DNA of 64,000 bases from the NCBI RefSeq assembly GCF_001465595.2, contig NZ_CP013481.2, positions 3,782,001 to 3,846,000 on the forward strand, given 5' to 3'. Origin of the DNA: Pandoraea apista (GTDB taxonomy: Bacteria > Pseudomonadota > Gammaproteobacteria > Burkholderiales > Burkholderiaceae). Below are positions 8,049 through 16,576 of this stretch, piece by piece (the stretch's first letter is position 1; each line of letters begins with the position of its first letter). The position numbers and the translations under genes are program-made. The notes under the pieces were generated by a model. That model was given only the letters and a program-made list of their open reading frames with translations, was not told the origin of the DNA and ran no database searches.

Positions 8049-9920
8049 TCAGGCTCTGACCGTGCGATAGCCCACGTGCTCGAAGCGGGCTTCGTCTTCG
8101 GCAGCACGTTCGTCTGCGGCATTATCAGCACGATCGTCGTCGGCGAGCGCTTCAAGGCGTATCGCAGCGTGCACCAGCGCGATATGCGAGAACGCCTGAG
8201 GGAAGTTGCCGACCTGACGTTCGTGGTGAGTGTCGTACTCCTCCGCCAGCAGACCAACGTCGTTGCGCAGCGACAGCAACCGCTCGAACAGCTTTCGGGC
8301 GTCAGCCTGACGGCCGATCATCACCAGACAATCGACCATCCAGAAGCTGCACGCCAGGAACGCCCCCTCGCCGGCCGGCAACCCGTCGTCGACACGGCTC
8401 GTGCGATAGCGCTGCACCAACCCGTCGCGCATGAGTTCGCGCTCGACCGCTTCGATCGTGCCGATCACGCGCGGATCGTCCGCCGGCAAGAAACCCACCA
8501 GCGGAATCATCAGCACGCTCGCGTCCATTTCCGGCGAACCGTAGGCTTGCATGAACGCATTGCGCTCCTTGTCGAAGCCGTGCTTGCAGACGTCTGCATG
8601 GATCTCCTTGCACAGGCTGCGCCAGTGATCGATCGGCCCCGGCAACCCGAAACGCTCGGCCGACTTGATCGCCCGGTCGAACGCCACCCAGGCCATCACC
8701 TTCGAATAGGTGAAGTGCTGCCGCCCGCCGCGCACTTCCCAGATCCCCTCGTCCGGTTTGCGCCAGACAGTCTCGAGATGGGCCACCAGCTTCGTCTGCA
8801 CCTCCCAGGTGGCGTCGTCTGGTTCCAGACCGCCCAGACGCGCCTGATGCAAGGCGTCCATCACCTCGCCATAGACATCGAGCTGCAATTGTCCGACGGC
8901 ACCGTTGCCCACACGCACAGGCTTTGCGCCCTCATAACCCGGCAGCCAGTCGACTTCCCACTCGGGAAGACGCCGCTCTCCCGAGAGTCCATACATGATC
9001 TGCACCTGCGACGGCGCCCCCGCCACGGCCCGCACCAGCCAATGGCTCCAGTCGCTCGCTTCGGTGTAGTACCCGCCGAGCATGAGCGCCTGCAAAGTGA
9101 GCGTGGCGTCTCTCAACCAGCAATAACGATAGTCCCAGTTACGTTCGCCACCGAGTTGTTCCGGCAGCGATGTGGTCGGCGCGGCCACCACGCCGCCCGT
9201 CGGCACGAAGGTGAGTGCTTTGAGCACGATCAGCGAGCGGCGAATCGCCTCAGCCCAGCGGCCGTCGAGCTGACAGCGGTTGGCCCATGTACGCCAGTAG
9301 CGCTCGGTATCGGTCAGCGCGGCCAGCGGATCGATCTCACGCGGATCGGCGTGATGCGACGCCACGCGAGAGAGTACGAACGGCACGGTCTCGCCGGCCT
9401 TCACGTCGAACCGCGCGCGCAGACTGCCCGGTACATCTTGAATCTCGACCGGCGTACGCACGACCACCTTGTCGGGCCCGGCAATGAGCCGCATGCCGGG
9501 ACCGGTCGGATCGTCGCTGTCAAGCACGCGCGCCCACGGCACCGACGCCCCATAGTCGAATCGTAGAATCAGTTCCATCGACATCGAAACGTTGCCGTGA
9601 ATGCCCTTGACCAGTCGCACCAGATCGGCCGCACCGTCGCGCAGCGGCATGAAATCGATCACGGCAACGCAGCCTTCCACCGTCTCGAAGCGGGTCTCGA
9701 GAATCAGCGTGTCGTCGTGGTAGCGGCGCGTACTGGTCGCGCGGGGATCGTCGGGAGCGAGCTTCCATCGGCCGTGCTCGGGGCCGCCGAGGAGCGCAGC
9801 GAAACAGGCGGGAGAATCGAAATAGGGCCAGCAGAGCCAGTCGATCGAGCCGTCGCGCGCCACCAGCGCGGCGCTGCGGCAGTCGCCAATCATTGCGTAA
9901 TCTTCAATACGTGCCGGCAT
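8049..9920 (-). CDS. Glycoside hydrolase family 15 protein (glucoamylase/trehalase type)
   Basis: 623 residues from MPARIEDYAMIGDCRSAALV; ATG 9920 follows GAGGTG closely. The N-terminal half is a beta-rich domain (RIEDYAMIGDC, GSIDWLCWPYFDSPACFA), typical of bacterial GH15. The C-terminal (alpha/alpha)6 catalytic barrel carries GGERNWDYRYCWLRDATLTL and LQLDVYGEVMDAL, the conserved blocks around the catalytic glutamates. No signal peptide, so it is probably cytoplasmic and acts on glycogen-derived oligosaccharides, trehalose or related alpha-glucosides. Substrate cannot be told from sequence. It stands alone on the minus strand. Confidence 0.88.
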   Translation of the reverse strand: MPARIEDYAMIGDCRSAALVARDGSIDWLCWPYFDSPACFAALLGGPEHGRWKLAPDDPRATSTRRYHDDTLILETRFETVEGCVAVIDFMPLRDGAADLVRLVKGIHGNVSMSMELILRFDYGASVPWARVLDSDDPTGPGMRLIAGPDKVVVRTPVEIQDVPGSLRARFDVKAGETVPFVLSRVASHHADPREIDPLAALTDTERYWRTWANRCQLDGRWAEAIRRSLIVLKALTFVPTGGVVAAPTTSLPEQLGGERNWDYRYCWLRDATLTLQALMLGGYYTEASDWSHWLVRAVAGAPSQVQIMYGLSGERRLPEWEVDWLPGYEGAKPVRVGNGAVGQLQLDVYGEVMDALHQARLGGLEPDDATWEVQTKLVAHLETVWRKPDEGIWEVRGGRQHFTYSKVMAWVAFDRAIKSAERFGLPGPIDHWRSLCKEIHADVCKHGFDKERNAFMQAYGSPEMDASVLMIPLVGFLPADDPRVIGTIEAVERELMRDGLVQRYRTSRVDDGLPAGEGAFLACSFWMVDCLVMIGRQADARKLFERLLSLRNDVGLLAEEYDTHHERQVGNFPQAFSHIALVHAAIRLEALADDDRADNAADERAAEDEARFEHVGYRTVRA

Positions 9921-10278
9921 GCTCACCTCGCGAGAAGGGGAGGAACGGTGCCCCCGGTTGCAGCCGGGCATACGGGGGATGCGCGCGAGACGCGTGAGAT
10001 GTGGGGTACGCGAGCGCGTGAAGCCCTATGGTACGCGCGTCGCCGGCACACGGCCATCGGGCAAATGGCGGGACGTAATTGTTGCTGACATTACTGCTGG
10101 TATGACTGCCGGTATGACTCCCAAACGTCATGCTTTCCCTCCTTACGACATTACCGTCGTGTCAGGTTGATCGGGGGCCGGTCATGCACCCGTCTCAAAA
10201 CCGACCGGCCGCCGGGAGGGAAGTTCTACATAATTTGCGAAGACGCGCAGAATCCGCATCGCCAACGCGGCACATACG
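9921..10278. other. Intergenic region, no gene seen
   Basis: 358 bp upstream of the GH15 gene and downstream of the CoA-transferase gene. The only structure I see is a short direct repeat, GGTATGACT twice 12 nt apart (about 10099-10119). Short open frames here have no ribosome site or recognisable product. Confidence 0.5.
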
Positions 10279-11514
10279 TCATGCGCCCGCTTGTGCCGTC
10301 TCCTCCAATGCATGCACGGCACCCTGCGCCACCAGGTCGCGCACCTGTCCGGCATCGAAGCCATACTCGCCCAACACCTCGAAAGTGTGCTCGCCAAGTC
10401 GCGGCGCGGGACCGCCCGTGCACTTCGGCGTTTCGGAGAACCGGATCGGCAAGCCGATGCTGCGTGTCGGACCGTCGAGCGGATGAATGGTCTCCACCAC
10501 CATCTCTCGCGCCACGATTTGCGGGTGCGTTACCGCCTCGGAGATCGGCAATACCGGGCCAACAGGCAGGCCAACTGCATCGAGGCGCTCGACCCAGTTC
10601 TGCGTGGTGTCGCGCGTGAGATACGCCGTGAGCCGGTCGACGAGTTCGGCGCGGTGCGTGGTGCGGCCGGCATTCGTAGCGAAGCGCGGGTCGTTGGCGA
10701 TCTCGGGGGCGTCGAGCACCTGAAGGAGACGCTCGTAGTTCGCCTGATTGGCTGCGCCAATGTTGATCCAGCCATCCTGCGTACGAAAGGCCTGATAGGG
10801 CGTACTCGTGGGATTGGCAGACCCGAGCTTGGGCGGATTCTCACCGCTTGCGAAGAAATTGGCCGCAGCCCAGTACATCTGCTGAAAGCCCGCTTCGAGC
10901 AGCGACGTATCGACAATCTGCCCCAGCCCGGTGCGTAGTCGATGCGCATAAGCCGCCGAAATGCCGAGCGCCGCGAGAATGCCCGCATTGATATCGGCAA
11001 TCGGCGAGCCCGCCTTGATGGGTGCCTGTCCCGGCTCGCCCGTCACGCTCATCAGGCCTGAGAGCCCCTGGGCGATCAGATCGAAACCGCCTTTGTCCGC
11101 ATAGGGCCCCGTGCGGCCGTAGCCGGAGATGCAGCAATAGATCAGGCCGGGGTTCGCTTCACGCAGCGATTCGTACCCCAAACCGAGCTTCTCCATCGTT
11201 CCCATGCGGTAGTTCTCGGTAACGACATCGGCACTCGCAAGCATCTTGCGCAGCACGGCCTTGCCGCCTTCCGTCTTGAGGTTGAGCGCAATGCCTCGCT
11301 TGTTGCGATTGAGCATCATGAACGAGGCAGATTCGCCGTGCGGGAGAATCGGGGCGAAGCGACGCGCATCGTCGCCGTCCATTTTCTCAACCTTGATGAC
11401 ATCGGCCCCCATGTCTGCAAGCATCATGCCGCACACCGGTCCCGACATGATGTGCGACAACTCGATCACCTTGACGCCTTGCAACGGTCCTGCTTTCTTT
11501 CCGGATTGCATCAT
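10279..11514 (-). CDS. CaiB/BaiF (family III) CoA-transferase
   Basis: 411 residues. Start ATG 11514 lies 1 nt after the upstream gene's stop, with GAGGGG 7 nt before it; M2 (11511) is equally possible. Family III features: N-terminal LQGVKVIELSHIMSGPVCG, then [34 protein letters not shown], and the catalytic Asp in PIADINAGI (about residue 174). These enzymes move CoA between carboxylic acids by anhydride intermediates. Coupled to a crotonase-family gene and flanked by a GntR regulator, it likely activates an organic acid for catabolism. The acid is unknown, and it is clearly distinct from the two Frc proteins further on. Confidence 0.88.
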   Translation of the reverse strand: MMQSGKKAGPLQGVKVIELSHIMSGPVCGMMLADMGADVIKVEKMDGDDARRFAPILPHGESASFMMLNRNKRGIALNLKTEGGKAVLRKMLASADVVTENYRMGTMEKLGLGYESLREANPGLIYCCISGYGRTGPYADKGGFDLIAQGLSGLMSVTGEPGQAPIKAGSPIADINAGILAALGISAAYAHRLRTGLGQIVDTSLLEAGFQQMYWAAANFFASGENPPKLGSANPTSTPYQAFRTQDGWINIGAANQANYERLLQVLDAPEIANDPRFATNAGRTTHRAELVDRLTAYLTRDTTQNWVERLDAVGLPVGPVLPISEAVTHPQIVAREMVVETIHPLDGPTRSIGLPIRFSETPKCTGGPAPRLGEHTFEVLGEYGFDAGQVRDLVAQGAVHALEETAQAGA

Positions 11515-11515
11515 G

Positions 11516-12295
11516 TCAGCGCCCCTCGAACACAGGCGACGTCTTCGCGAGGAATGCGCGATAGCCTGTCTGAAAATCGGCCGTGCCGAAGCACGCAAAA
11601 CCTTCGTCGATCTGCGCCGGGGTCAGCGGCCGGCCGCTCGCAAGTTCACGTACGAAACGCTTGTGCCAACGTGCGACCAGCGGTGCGCCGGCGGCAATGC
11701 GTTCCGCGCTCGCCAGCGCTTCGCGCGTGACGTCGGCGTCGGCCGCCACACGGGTGACCAGCCCCACACGCAGCGCCTCCTGTGCATCGAAGATCCGGCC
11801 CTCGAGCAAGATTTCGAGCGACCGCGCAGGACCGAGCAGCCGCACGAGCCCCGAGAGCTCCGCATGCGCCATCACCAGCCCCAGCTTGTTGATGGGTGCG
11901 CCGAAGCGGCTCGATTCGCCACAAATGCGCACGTCGCACGACGCGGCGATCTCCATGCCGCCGCCCACGCAAATGCCATGAATCATCGCAACGAGCGGCA
12001 CCGGGCAGTTGACGAGCGCATCGAGCGTGCGATGCATGAGCGCGCCATAGGCGCGCGCCTGCTCCACGTTGGCCCGGTCCGTCTCGAACTCCGCAATGTC
12101 ATTGCCCGGTGCAAACGACTTCTCCCCTGCGCCGCGCAGCACGATGCAGCGCACCTCGGGGTCCGAGGACAACGCCAGAATCGTGTCGCCCAGCGCTTGC
12201 CACATCGGCTTGGTCAACGCATTGAGCTTCTCGGGACGATTGAGCGTGACCAGCGCAATTGCGCCGTGTCGCTCGGTCAGAACGGTCGATGTCAC
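11516..12295 (-). CDS. Enoyl-CoA hydratase/isomerase (crotonase) family protein
   Basis: 259 residues, read from a GTG at 12295 preceded by AAGGAGG with 4-5 nt spacing; the nearby ATG is out of frame. Crotonase signatures: oxyanion-hole segment SFAPGNDIAEFE and HGICVGGGMEIAASCDVRI. The first catalytic Glu (GGGME) is present. The usual second Glu (FGxPE) is replaced: RFGAPINKLGL. The reaction may therefore be isomerisation, dehydration or hydrolysis rather than classical hydration. First gene of a two-gene operon with the CoA-transferase. Confidence 0.86.
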   Translation of the reverse strand: MTSTVLTERHGAIALVTLNRPEKLNALTKPMWQALGDTILALSSDPEVRCIVLRGAGEKSFAPGNDIAEFETDRANVEQARAYGALMHRTLDALVNCPVPLVAMIHGICVGGGMEIAASCDVRICGESSRFGAPINKLGLVMAHAELSGLVRLLGPARSLEILLEGRIFDAQEALRVGLVTRVAADADVTREALASAERIAAGAPLVARWHKRFVRELASGRPLTPAQIDEGFACFGTADFQTGYRAFLAKTSPVFEGR

Positions 12296-12343
12296 ATTGC
12301 CTCCTTCAAACGCCGGCACTCACCCGATGTGGGCCAGCCTCGA

Positions 12344-12370
12344 TTTTTGGTATACCAATTTTTGGTAAAC
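12344..12370. promoter_or_regulatory. Palindromic GntR-type operator
   Basis: TTGGTATACCAA (12347-12358) is a perfect 12-bp palindrome inside a T5/AATTTTT flank. A half-site TTTTTGGTAAAC follows at once. It lies between the divergent crotonase/CoA-transferase operon and the GntR gene at 12506, 50 bp from the GTG start. The GTATAC core is typical of FCD-type GntR operators. Confidence 0.7.
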
Positions 12371-12505
12371 GATAAATTCACCGTCTGGCACTTGGCAAGC
12401 AACAACGATATAAATCAGGGTTAACGTGCAGATCTAGGCGCTTGTCGATTGACGATTCCGTCTATCGCCATCAGAATTGGCATTCCATTTTTCCATCCAT
12501 TACGC

Positions 12506-13180
12506 ATGAGCACGTCTGCCTCGTTGAACGCCGCCGCTTACGACGCCCTCAAGGCGCGCATCGTGCGCGGTGACTTGCGCCCCGGCGCGCCGCTCTCGGA
12601 GCGCTCGCTCTGCGACGAACTGGCGGTCTCACGCACGCCGCTGCGCGAAGCGCTCAAACGGCTGGCAAACGAGGGGCTGGTAGAAATCTCGGAAACGCGC
12701 CGGGCGCGCGTGGCGCGCGTGAGTGTCGATGAAGTCGTGAATCTGCTCGCCGTGATGGCCGTGCTCGAAGGGCTCTCCGGGGAACAGGCATGCGAGAAAG
12801 CGTCAGACGCCGATCTCGACGTGTTGGCGCAACTGCAAACCGAAATGGAATCGGCTTACGCACGGACCGATCACGCGGCCTACTTTGCGTTGAACCAGCA
12901 GATCCATCTGAGCATTCTTCGCATGGCGGACAACGGCCCGCTGGCCGAGTACTTCCACAATCTCAATGCCCGTTTGCGCCATGTCCGGGAACGGCTCACG
13001 CCAACCCCCGAGCGCTGGCGTCAGGCGGTCGACGAGCACGCGGAAATGCTCGCGCTACTGCGTCGACGCGACGGCAAACGCTTGCGCGCGCTGATGGAAG
13101 CGCACCTGCGCAGCAAAACCGACGCCTACGTGGCAGCCATGCTCAACGAAGGGTTGGTGAGTATGAATCGCGCCGCGTGA
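12506..13180 (+). CDS. GntR-family regulator, FCD subfamily
   Basis: 224 residues from MSTSASLNAAAYDALK. N-terminal winged helix-turn-helix with LAVSRTPLREALKRLANEGL (about residues 41-60). The C-terminal FCD helical bundle carries the usual histidine positions (QQIHLSIL, VDEHAEMLALLRRRDG, MEAHLRSK) for a metal/ligand site. Divergent from the CoA-transferase operon with a palindrome between them, so probably its local acid-responsive repressor. An upstream in-frame start (12449) lacks support. Confidence 0.88.
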   Translation: MSTSASLNAAAYDALKARIVRGDLRPGAPLSERSLCDELAVSRTPLREALKRLANEGLVEISETRRARVARVSVDEVVNLLAVMAVLEGLSGEQACEKASDADLDVLAQLQTEMESAYARTDHAAYFALNQQIHLSILRMADNGPLAEYFHNLNARLRHVRERLTPTPERWRQAVDEHAEMLALLRRRDGKRLRALMEAHLRSKTDAYVAAMLNEGLVSMNRAA

Positions 13181-13251
13181 GCGGGGATGTGAACAGGCGT
13201 GTGGGCGAGTATCTTCTCCGCGCCCGGAACTTGTGCGTTACGCGTTAAGCG

Positions 13252-13971
13252 TTACGCGGCAACTCGTCGATTGGCGAGCACGGTGGCGCATTTGGTCATC
13301 AGGTGAGTACGCAGCAGTCGCCCCAGTGCCGCCCCATCGCGTTGATGCAAAGCACGCAGCATCGCCACATGCTCGTCGACGGCTTGCTCCCATTTCCCTG
13401 CATGCAGATTGGAGCGGAACCGCAAGGCTTGCAAACGCTGATTGACCGATTGATACGTCTGCGTAAGGGCGGGATTGCGCGCGGCCGCGTTGATCCGATC
13501 GTGAATCCGCTGATTGCAGTCGAAATAGCCGGACAGATCGCCGTTCGCGTGACAAGCCGCCATTGTGGCGTGCAGTTCCTGAATCTCGTCGATTTCCGCT
13601 TGCGTGATGCGCTCGCAGGCCAGTTCGCCCGCCAACGCTTCGAGTCCGCTGAGCAATTCGAATGCATCGGCAATATCGCTGGCCGACAGCATGACAACGC
13701 GTGCGCCCCGATTCGGCAACAGTTCGATCAACCGCTCAACGGCCAGCATCTTGAGCGCCTCGCGCAGCGGCGTGCGCGACACGCCAAGCTGCTCGCACAG
13801 GGCACGCTCGTTCAAATGCGCGCCCGGCAGCAAGACGCCTTCGGTAATCATCTTGCGCAGACGATCCATCACGGCGTGATGCAGCGCCTGACGGCTGATC
13901 CGCTGCGCCGTGCCGGTGTCCGGCGGATGAACTGCGGTGTCGCGTACGGCATTCAGGGTCACGGAGTGCAT
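13252..13971 (-). CDS. GntR-family regulator, FCD subfamily
   Basis: 239 residues. Winged HTH with LGVSRTPLREALKMLAVERL around residues 63-82, then an FCD domain (YFDCNQRIHDRINAA, VDEHVAMLRALHQRDG, LLRTHLMTK). A 25-residue N-terminal extension precedes the HTH, and an internal ATG could trim it. It is transcribed divergently from the hydratase-family gene at 14260 and converges with the preceding GntR gene, 71 bp away. It probably regulates 14260. Confidence 0.87.
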   Translation of the reverse strand: MHSVTLNAVRDTAVHPPDTGTAQRISRQALHHAVMDRLRKMITEGVLLPGAHLNERALCEQLGVSRTPLREALKMLAVERLIELLPNRGARVVMLSASDIADAFELLSGLEALAGELACERITQAEIDEIQELHATMAACHANGDLSGYFDCNQRIHDRINAAARNPALTQTYQSVNQRLQALRFRSNLHAGKWEQAVDEHVAMLRALHQRDGAALGRLLRTHLMTKCATVLANRRVAA

Positions 13972-14184
13972 AGGCTCGGGTCGTTCGCTTTGAAGGGAAG
14001 GTCATCGACTGCACGCACTGCACTGTCGTGGGCGAAGGACGTTTGCCATCGCTGTCAGGCCGCACGAAATATTACGAATTATTACGAAGTCCGATTCTCG
14101 CAGATCAGCGCGGTTTTGACTACGTTAGGTGGTGTTTTCACTGAGTAGCCATCACGTTCGCTGCACTGCGCAACGGCGCGCGAA

Positions 14185-14200
14185 TTTTGTATACGATGTG
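14185..14200. promoter_or_regulatory. Candidate GntR operator upstream of the hydratase-family gene
   Basis: TTTTGTATACGATG contains a GTATAC core (14189-14194) with partial flanking symmetry (TTGTATACGA). It is 60 bp upstream of the 14260 start, in the region divergent to a GntR gene. Compare TTGGTATACCAA at 12347. Confidence 0.4.
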
Positions 14201-14259
14201 TGCCAACGCGCCGCCGATAATTTTCCGGTGCATCGCCCTTCCCTCAGGAGACTTGCAAC

Positions 14260-15018
14260 ATGTTCGAGAATCAAGCCGCTGTCGAATCGCTGGCTCAACT
14301 GCTGGCCGACACCCGCCGTGGCAACACGCCGATCGACTCGCCAGCGCCAGCCTTGCTTCCTGCCGACGCCCGCGCCGCCTACGCGGTGCAGTTGCGCACG
14401 CTCGACCTGCTCGGCGAGACGATCGCCGCGTGGAAAGTCGGTGCCAAGACACCGTCGGATCTGCCCAATTGCGCACCGATTCCGGCATCCGTGGTGAGCG
14501 AGGCCGGCGGCACGCTGGCTCTCGACGATTTCTTTCGTCCGGGATTGGAACTGGAAATTGCCTTCCGTCTGGCGCGCGACATCAAGCCCGGCAACTACGA
14601 TGAGCGTGAGGCGACGATGTTCATCGGCGAGACGCTCACCACGATCGAAATCACTGACAGCCGATTTGCATCGAAAGGGCTCGACAGCCGGTTCGCGCTT
14701 GCCGACTTGCAGAACAACGGGGCGCTCGTGATCGGCAGCGGCCGCGACTATGATGCATCGATCAACTACCTGACGCCAAAGCTCACGTTCTCGCTCGACG
14801 GCGCCGACATTGCCCCATCGCACACCGGCAACCCCGGTGGCGATCCGCGGGCTCTCTTCTCATGGCTCGTCAACCACAACGGCAAGCGCGGCATTACCAT
14901 GCGTGCGGGCGCCGTCGTCACCTGCGGCTCCTATGTCGGCATGATCCCCGCCAGCGGTAAAGGTGAGTTGCGTGGCACGATCCACGGCATTGGCGAAGTG
15001 GCGGTCACGCTGAAGTAA
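14260..15018 (+). CDS. 2-oxopent-4-enoate hydratase / FAH-superfamily enzyme
   Basis: 252 residues; AGGAG lies 9 nt upstream of the ATG. The sequence follows the MhpD/HpaH/XylJ group. WKVGAKTPSDL lies near residue 48. The metal-binding acidic set is in PGLELEIAFRLARDI, with TTIEITDSRF (near 126) and the C-terminal PASGKGELRGTIHGIGEV. These Mg2+ enzymes hydrate 2-hydroxy-penta-2,4-dienoates from aromatic meta-cleavage, or decarboxylate the related oxo-acids. No ring-cleavage or aldolase gene is nearby, so the substrate is open. Probably controlled by the divergent GntR. Confidence 0.83.
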   Translation: MFENQAAVESLAQLLADTRRGNTPIDSPAPALLPADARAAYAVQLRTLDLLGETIAAWKVGAKTPSDLPNCAPIPASVVSEAGGTLALDDFFRPGLELEIAFRLARDIKPGNYDEREATMFIGETLTTIEITDSRFASKGLDSRFALADLQNNGALVIGSGRDYDASINYLTPKLTFSLDGADIAPSHTGNPGGDPRALFSWLVNHNGKRGITMRAGAVVTCGSYVGMIPASGKGELRGTIHGIGEVAVTLK

Positions 15019-15090
15019 TCTGCACTCGACGACGGGCGGCGCGCTCCCGGCGACTCACCGCCGCGTAGCGTGCCCCTCCTGCCTCCCCTC

Positions 15091-16347
15091 CTACCCCTGC
15101 TGCCCCGCGCGCCCGTCGGCCCCCGCCAGCATCTTCGGCGCGAGCAGCGCGATCGGCGCAATGCAGAGCAGCCCCGCGCCCAGCGCCACCGGCAAACTGA
15201 CGCCATGGGCGATCGCCCCGATCAGTACCGGCCCCACGAGCAGCCCCAGATAGGCCAGCCGCGCCATCACCGCAATGGCTTCGGCACTCGCCATGCCGGC
15301 ACTGCGCGCGACCTCGCCCGAGGCCGCGAACATTACCGGCATCACATTCGACAAACCCAGTCCGGCGAGTGCAAAGCCCGCCACCGCAGCCGCCGGCACC
15401 CGCCAGAACAGCGCCAGCAGCACGCCGCCGACACAGAGCAGACTGCTCACCCTCAGTAGTCGCGCCCCGCCTAGGCGTGCGCGCACCGGATCGCCACCGA
15501 AGCGCCCGCCCGCCATGCCGAGCGAAAAGGCAGCGTAGCCTGCCCCAATCCATGCCCCCTGTGCGGCAACCACTTCCCGCATGTACACCGCCGTCCAGTC
15601 GTACATCGCGCCTTCGACCACGAGCCCCAGAAACGCGAGAATGCCGAAGCCCGTGAGCTTGCGATGCAGTCGACGACGCCCATCGTCGTCCAGCACCGGC
15701 GGTGGCGTATGCGGGCGCGCTGCCGCCTTACCGGCGCCACTGCTTGCAAGCGGCGCTTCGCCCGGCATCATGTCGGGTTGCATGAAACGCGCGCCCGCAA
15801 CGATTACGGCCGCGCACGCCAGCGCAGCCAGACCCATGTGCCATTGCGGCGAGCCGTGGTGCGCAAGCCATGCGCCCCCCACGAGCGCCCCCGCCATGCC
15901 GCCGAGACTGAAACAGCCATGCAGCGACGCCATGATCGGCTGGCGATAGCGGGCTTCGAGCGTGGCGGCCTGCGCGTTGACGGCCACGTCGTACGTGGCG
16001 TTCGCTGCGCCATAGAGCGCGAGCCAGCCCACCAGGCCCCAGTAACTCGGCATCGACAAAATGAAAGCACTCGTCACCGCCAATGCCATGCCCGAACGCA
16101 GACTCGCCCGCTGGCTGCCGGCCCGCCCGACCCAGCGCGCCGTGCGCGACATCGTGACAATGGCCCCGCCCGCCACGGCGAACATCGCTACGGAGAGGCT
16201 CGCGTCGTTCAGGTCGAACATCGCCTTGACGGTAGGCACATGAACGCCCCACGTCGCATACAGGAATCCACTGCAAAACAGCAATGCCATCGTCGCCGCG
16301 CGGGCAGGCCAAAAGCCCGTGCGTGGCTTCGTCATTTGAGAAGTCAT
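15091..16347 (-). CDS. MFS transporter (YbjJ/FucP-like group)
   Basis: 418 residues from MTSQMTKPRTGFWPARAATM; a second ATG at 16335 could also start it. Two blocks of about six hydrophobic helices are separated by a charged loop (VLDDDGRRRLHRKLTG, around residue 205). N-terminal helix text such as SGFLYATWGVHVPTVKAMF and NATYDVAVNAQAATLEAR resembles the YbjJ-type MFS proteins. Substrate unknown. The upstream open frame is not supported. Faces away from 14260, with convergent 3' ends 72 bp apart. Confidence 0.8.
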   Translation of the reverse strand: MTSQMTKPRTGFWPARAATMALLFCSGFLYATWGVHVPTVKAMFDLNDASLSVAMFAVAGGAIVTMSRTARWVGRAGSQRASLRSGMALAVTSAFILSMPSYWGLVGWLALYGAANATYDVAVNAQAATLEARYRQPIMASLHGCFSLGGMAGALVGGAWLAHHGSPQWHMGLAALACAAVIVAGARFMQPDMMPGEAPLASSGAGKAAARPHTPPPVLDDDGRRRLHRKLTGFGILAFLGLVVEGAMYDWTAVYMREVVAAQGAWIGAGYAAFSLGMAGGRFGGDPVRARLGGARLLRVSSLLCVGGVLLALFWRVPAAAVAGFALAGLGLSNVMPVMFAASGEVARSAGMASAEAIAVMARLAYLGLLVGPVLIGAIAHGVSLPVALGAGLLCIAPIALLAPKMLAGADGRAGQQG

Positions 16348-16576
16348 GGGAATCGCAAGAGAAGCAGGAATGACGCGGCAGAGAAAACTGCGTTGTCGTT
16401 TGAAGAGAGGTACGGCAAAACCCCGGCGCAATGCGGGGCCGTCCATGCTGGGAATTCTAGCGCACTCTGTGTGACAGTGCCGTGCACCCGTCAAGCGATT
16501 GGCATCGCGCGACGCGTCAATGTGATATTGAAAAAAACGGAGGCATTCGGCGTCGCGACACGCTACGGCATACAAA

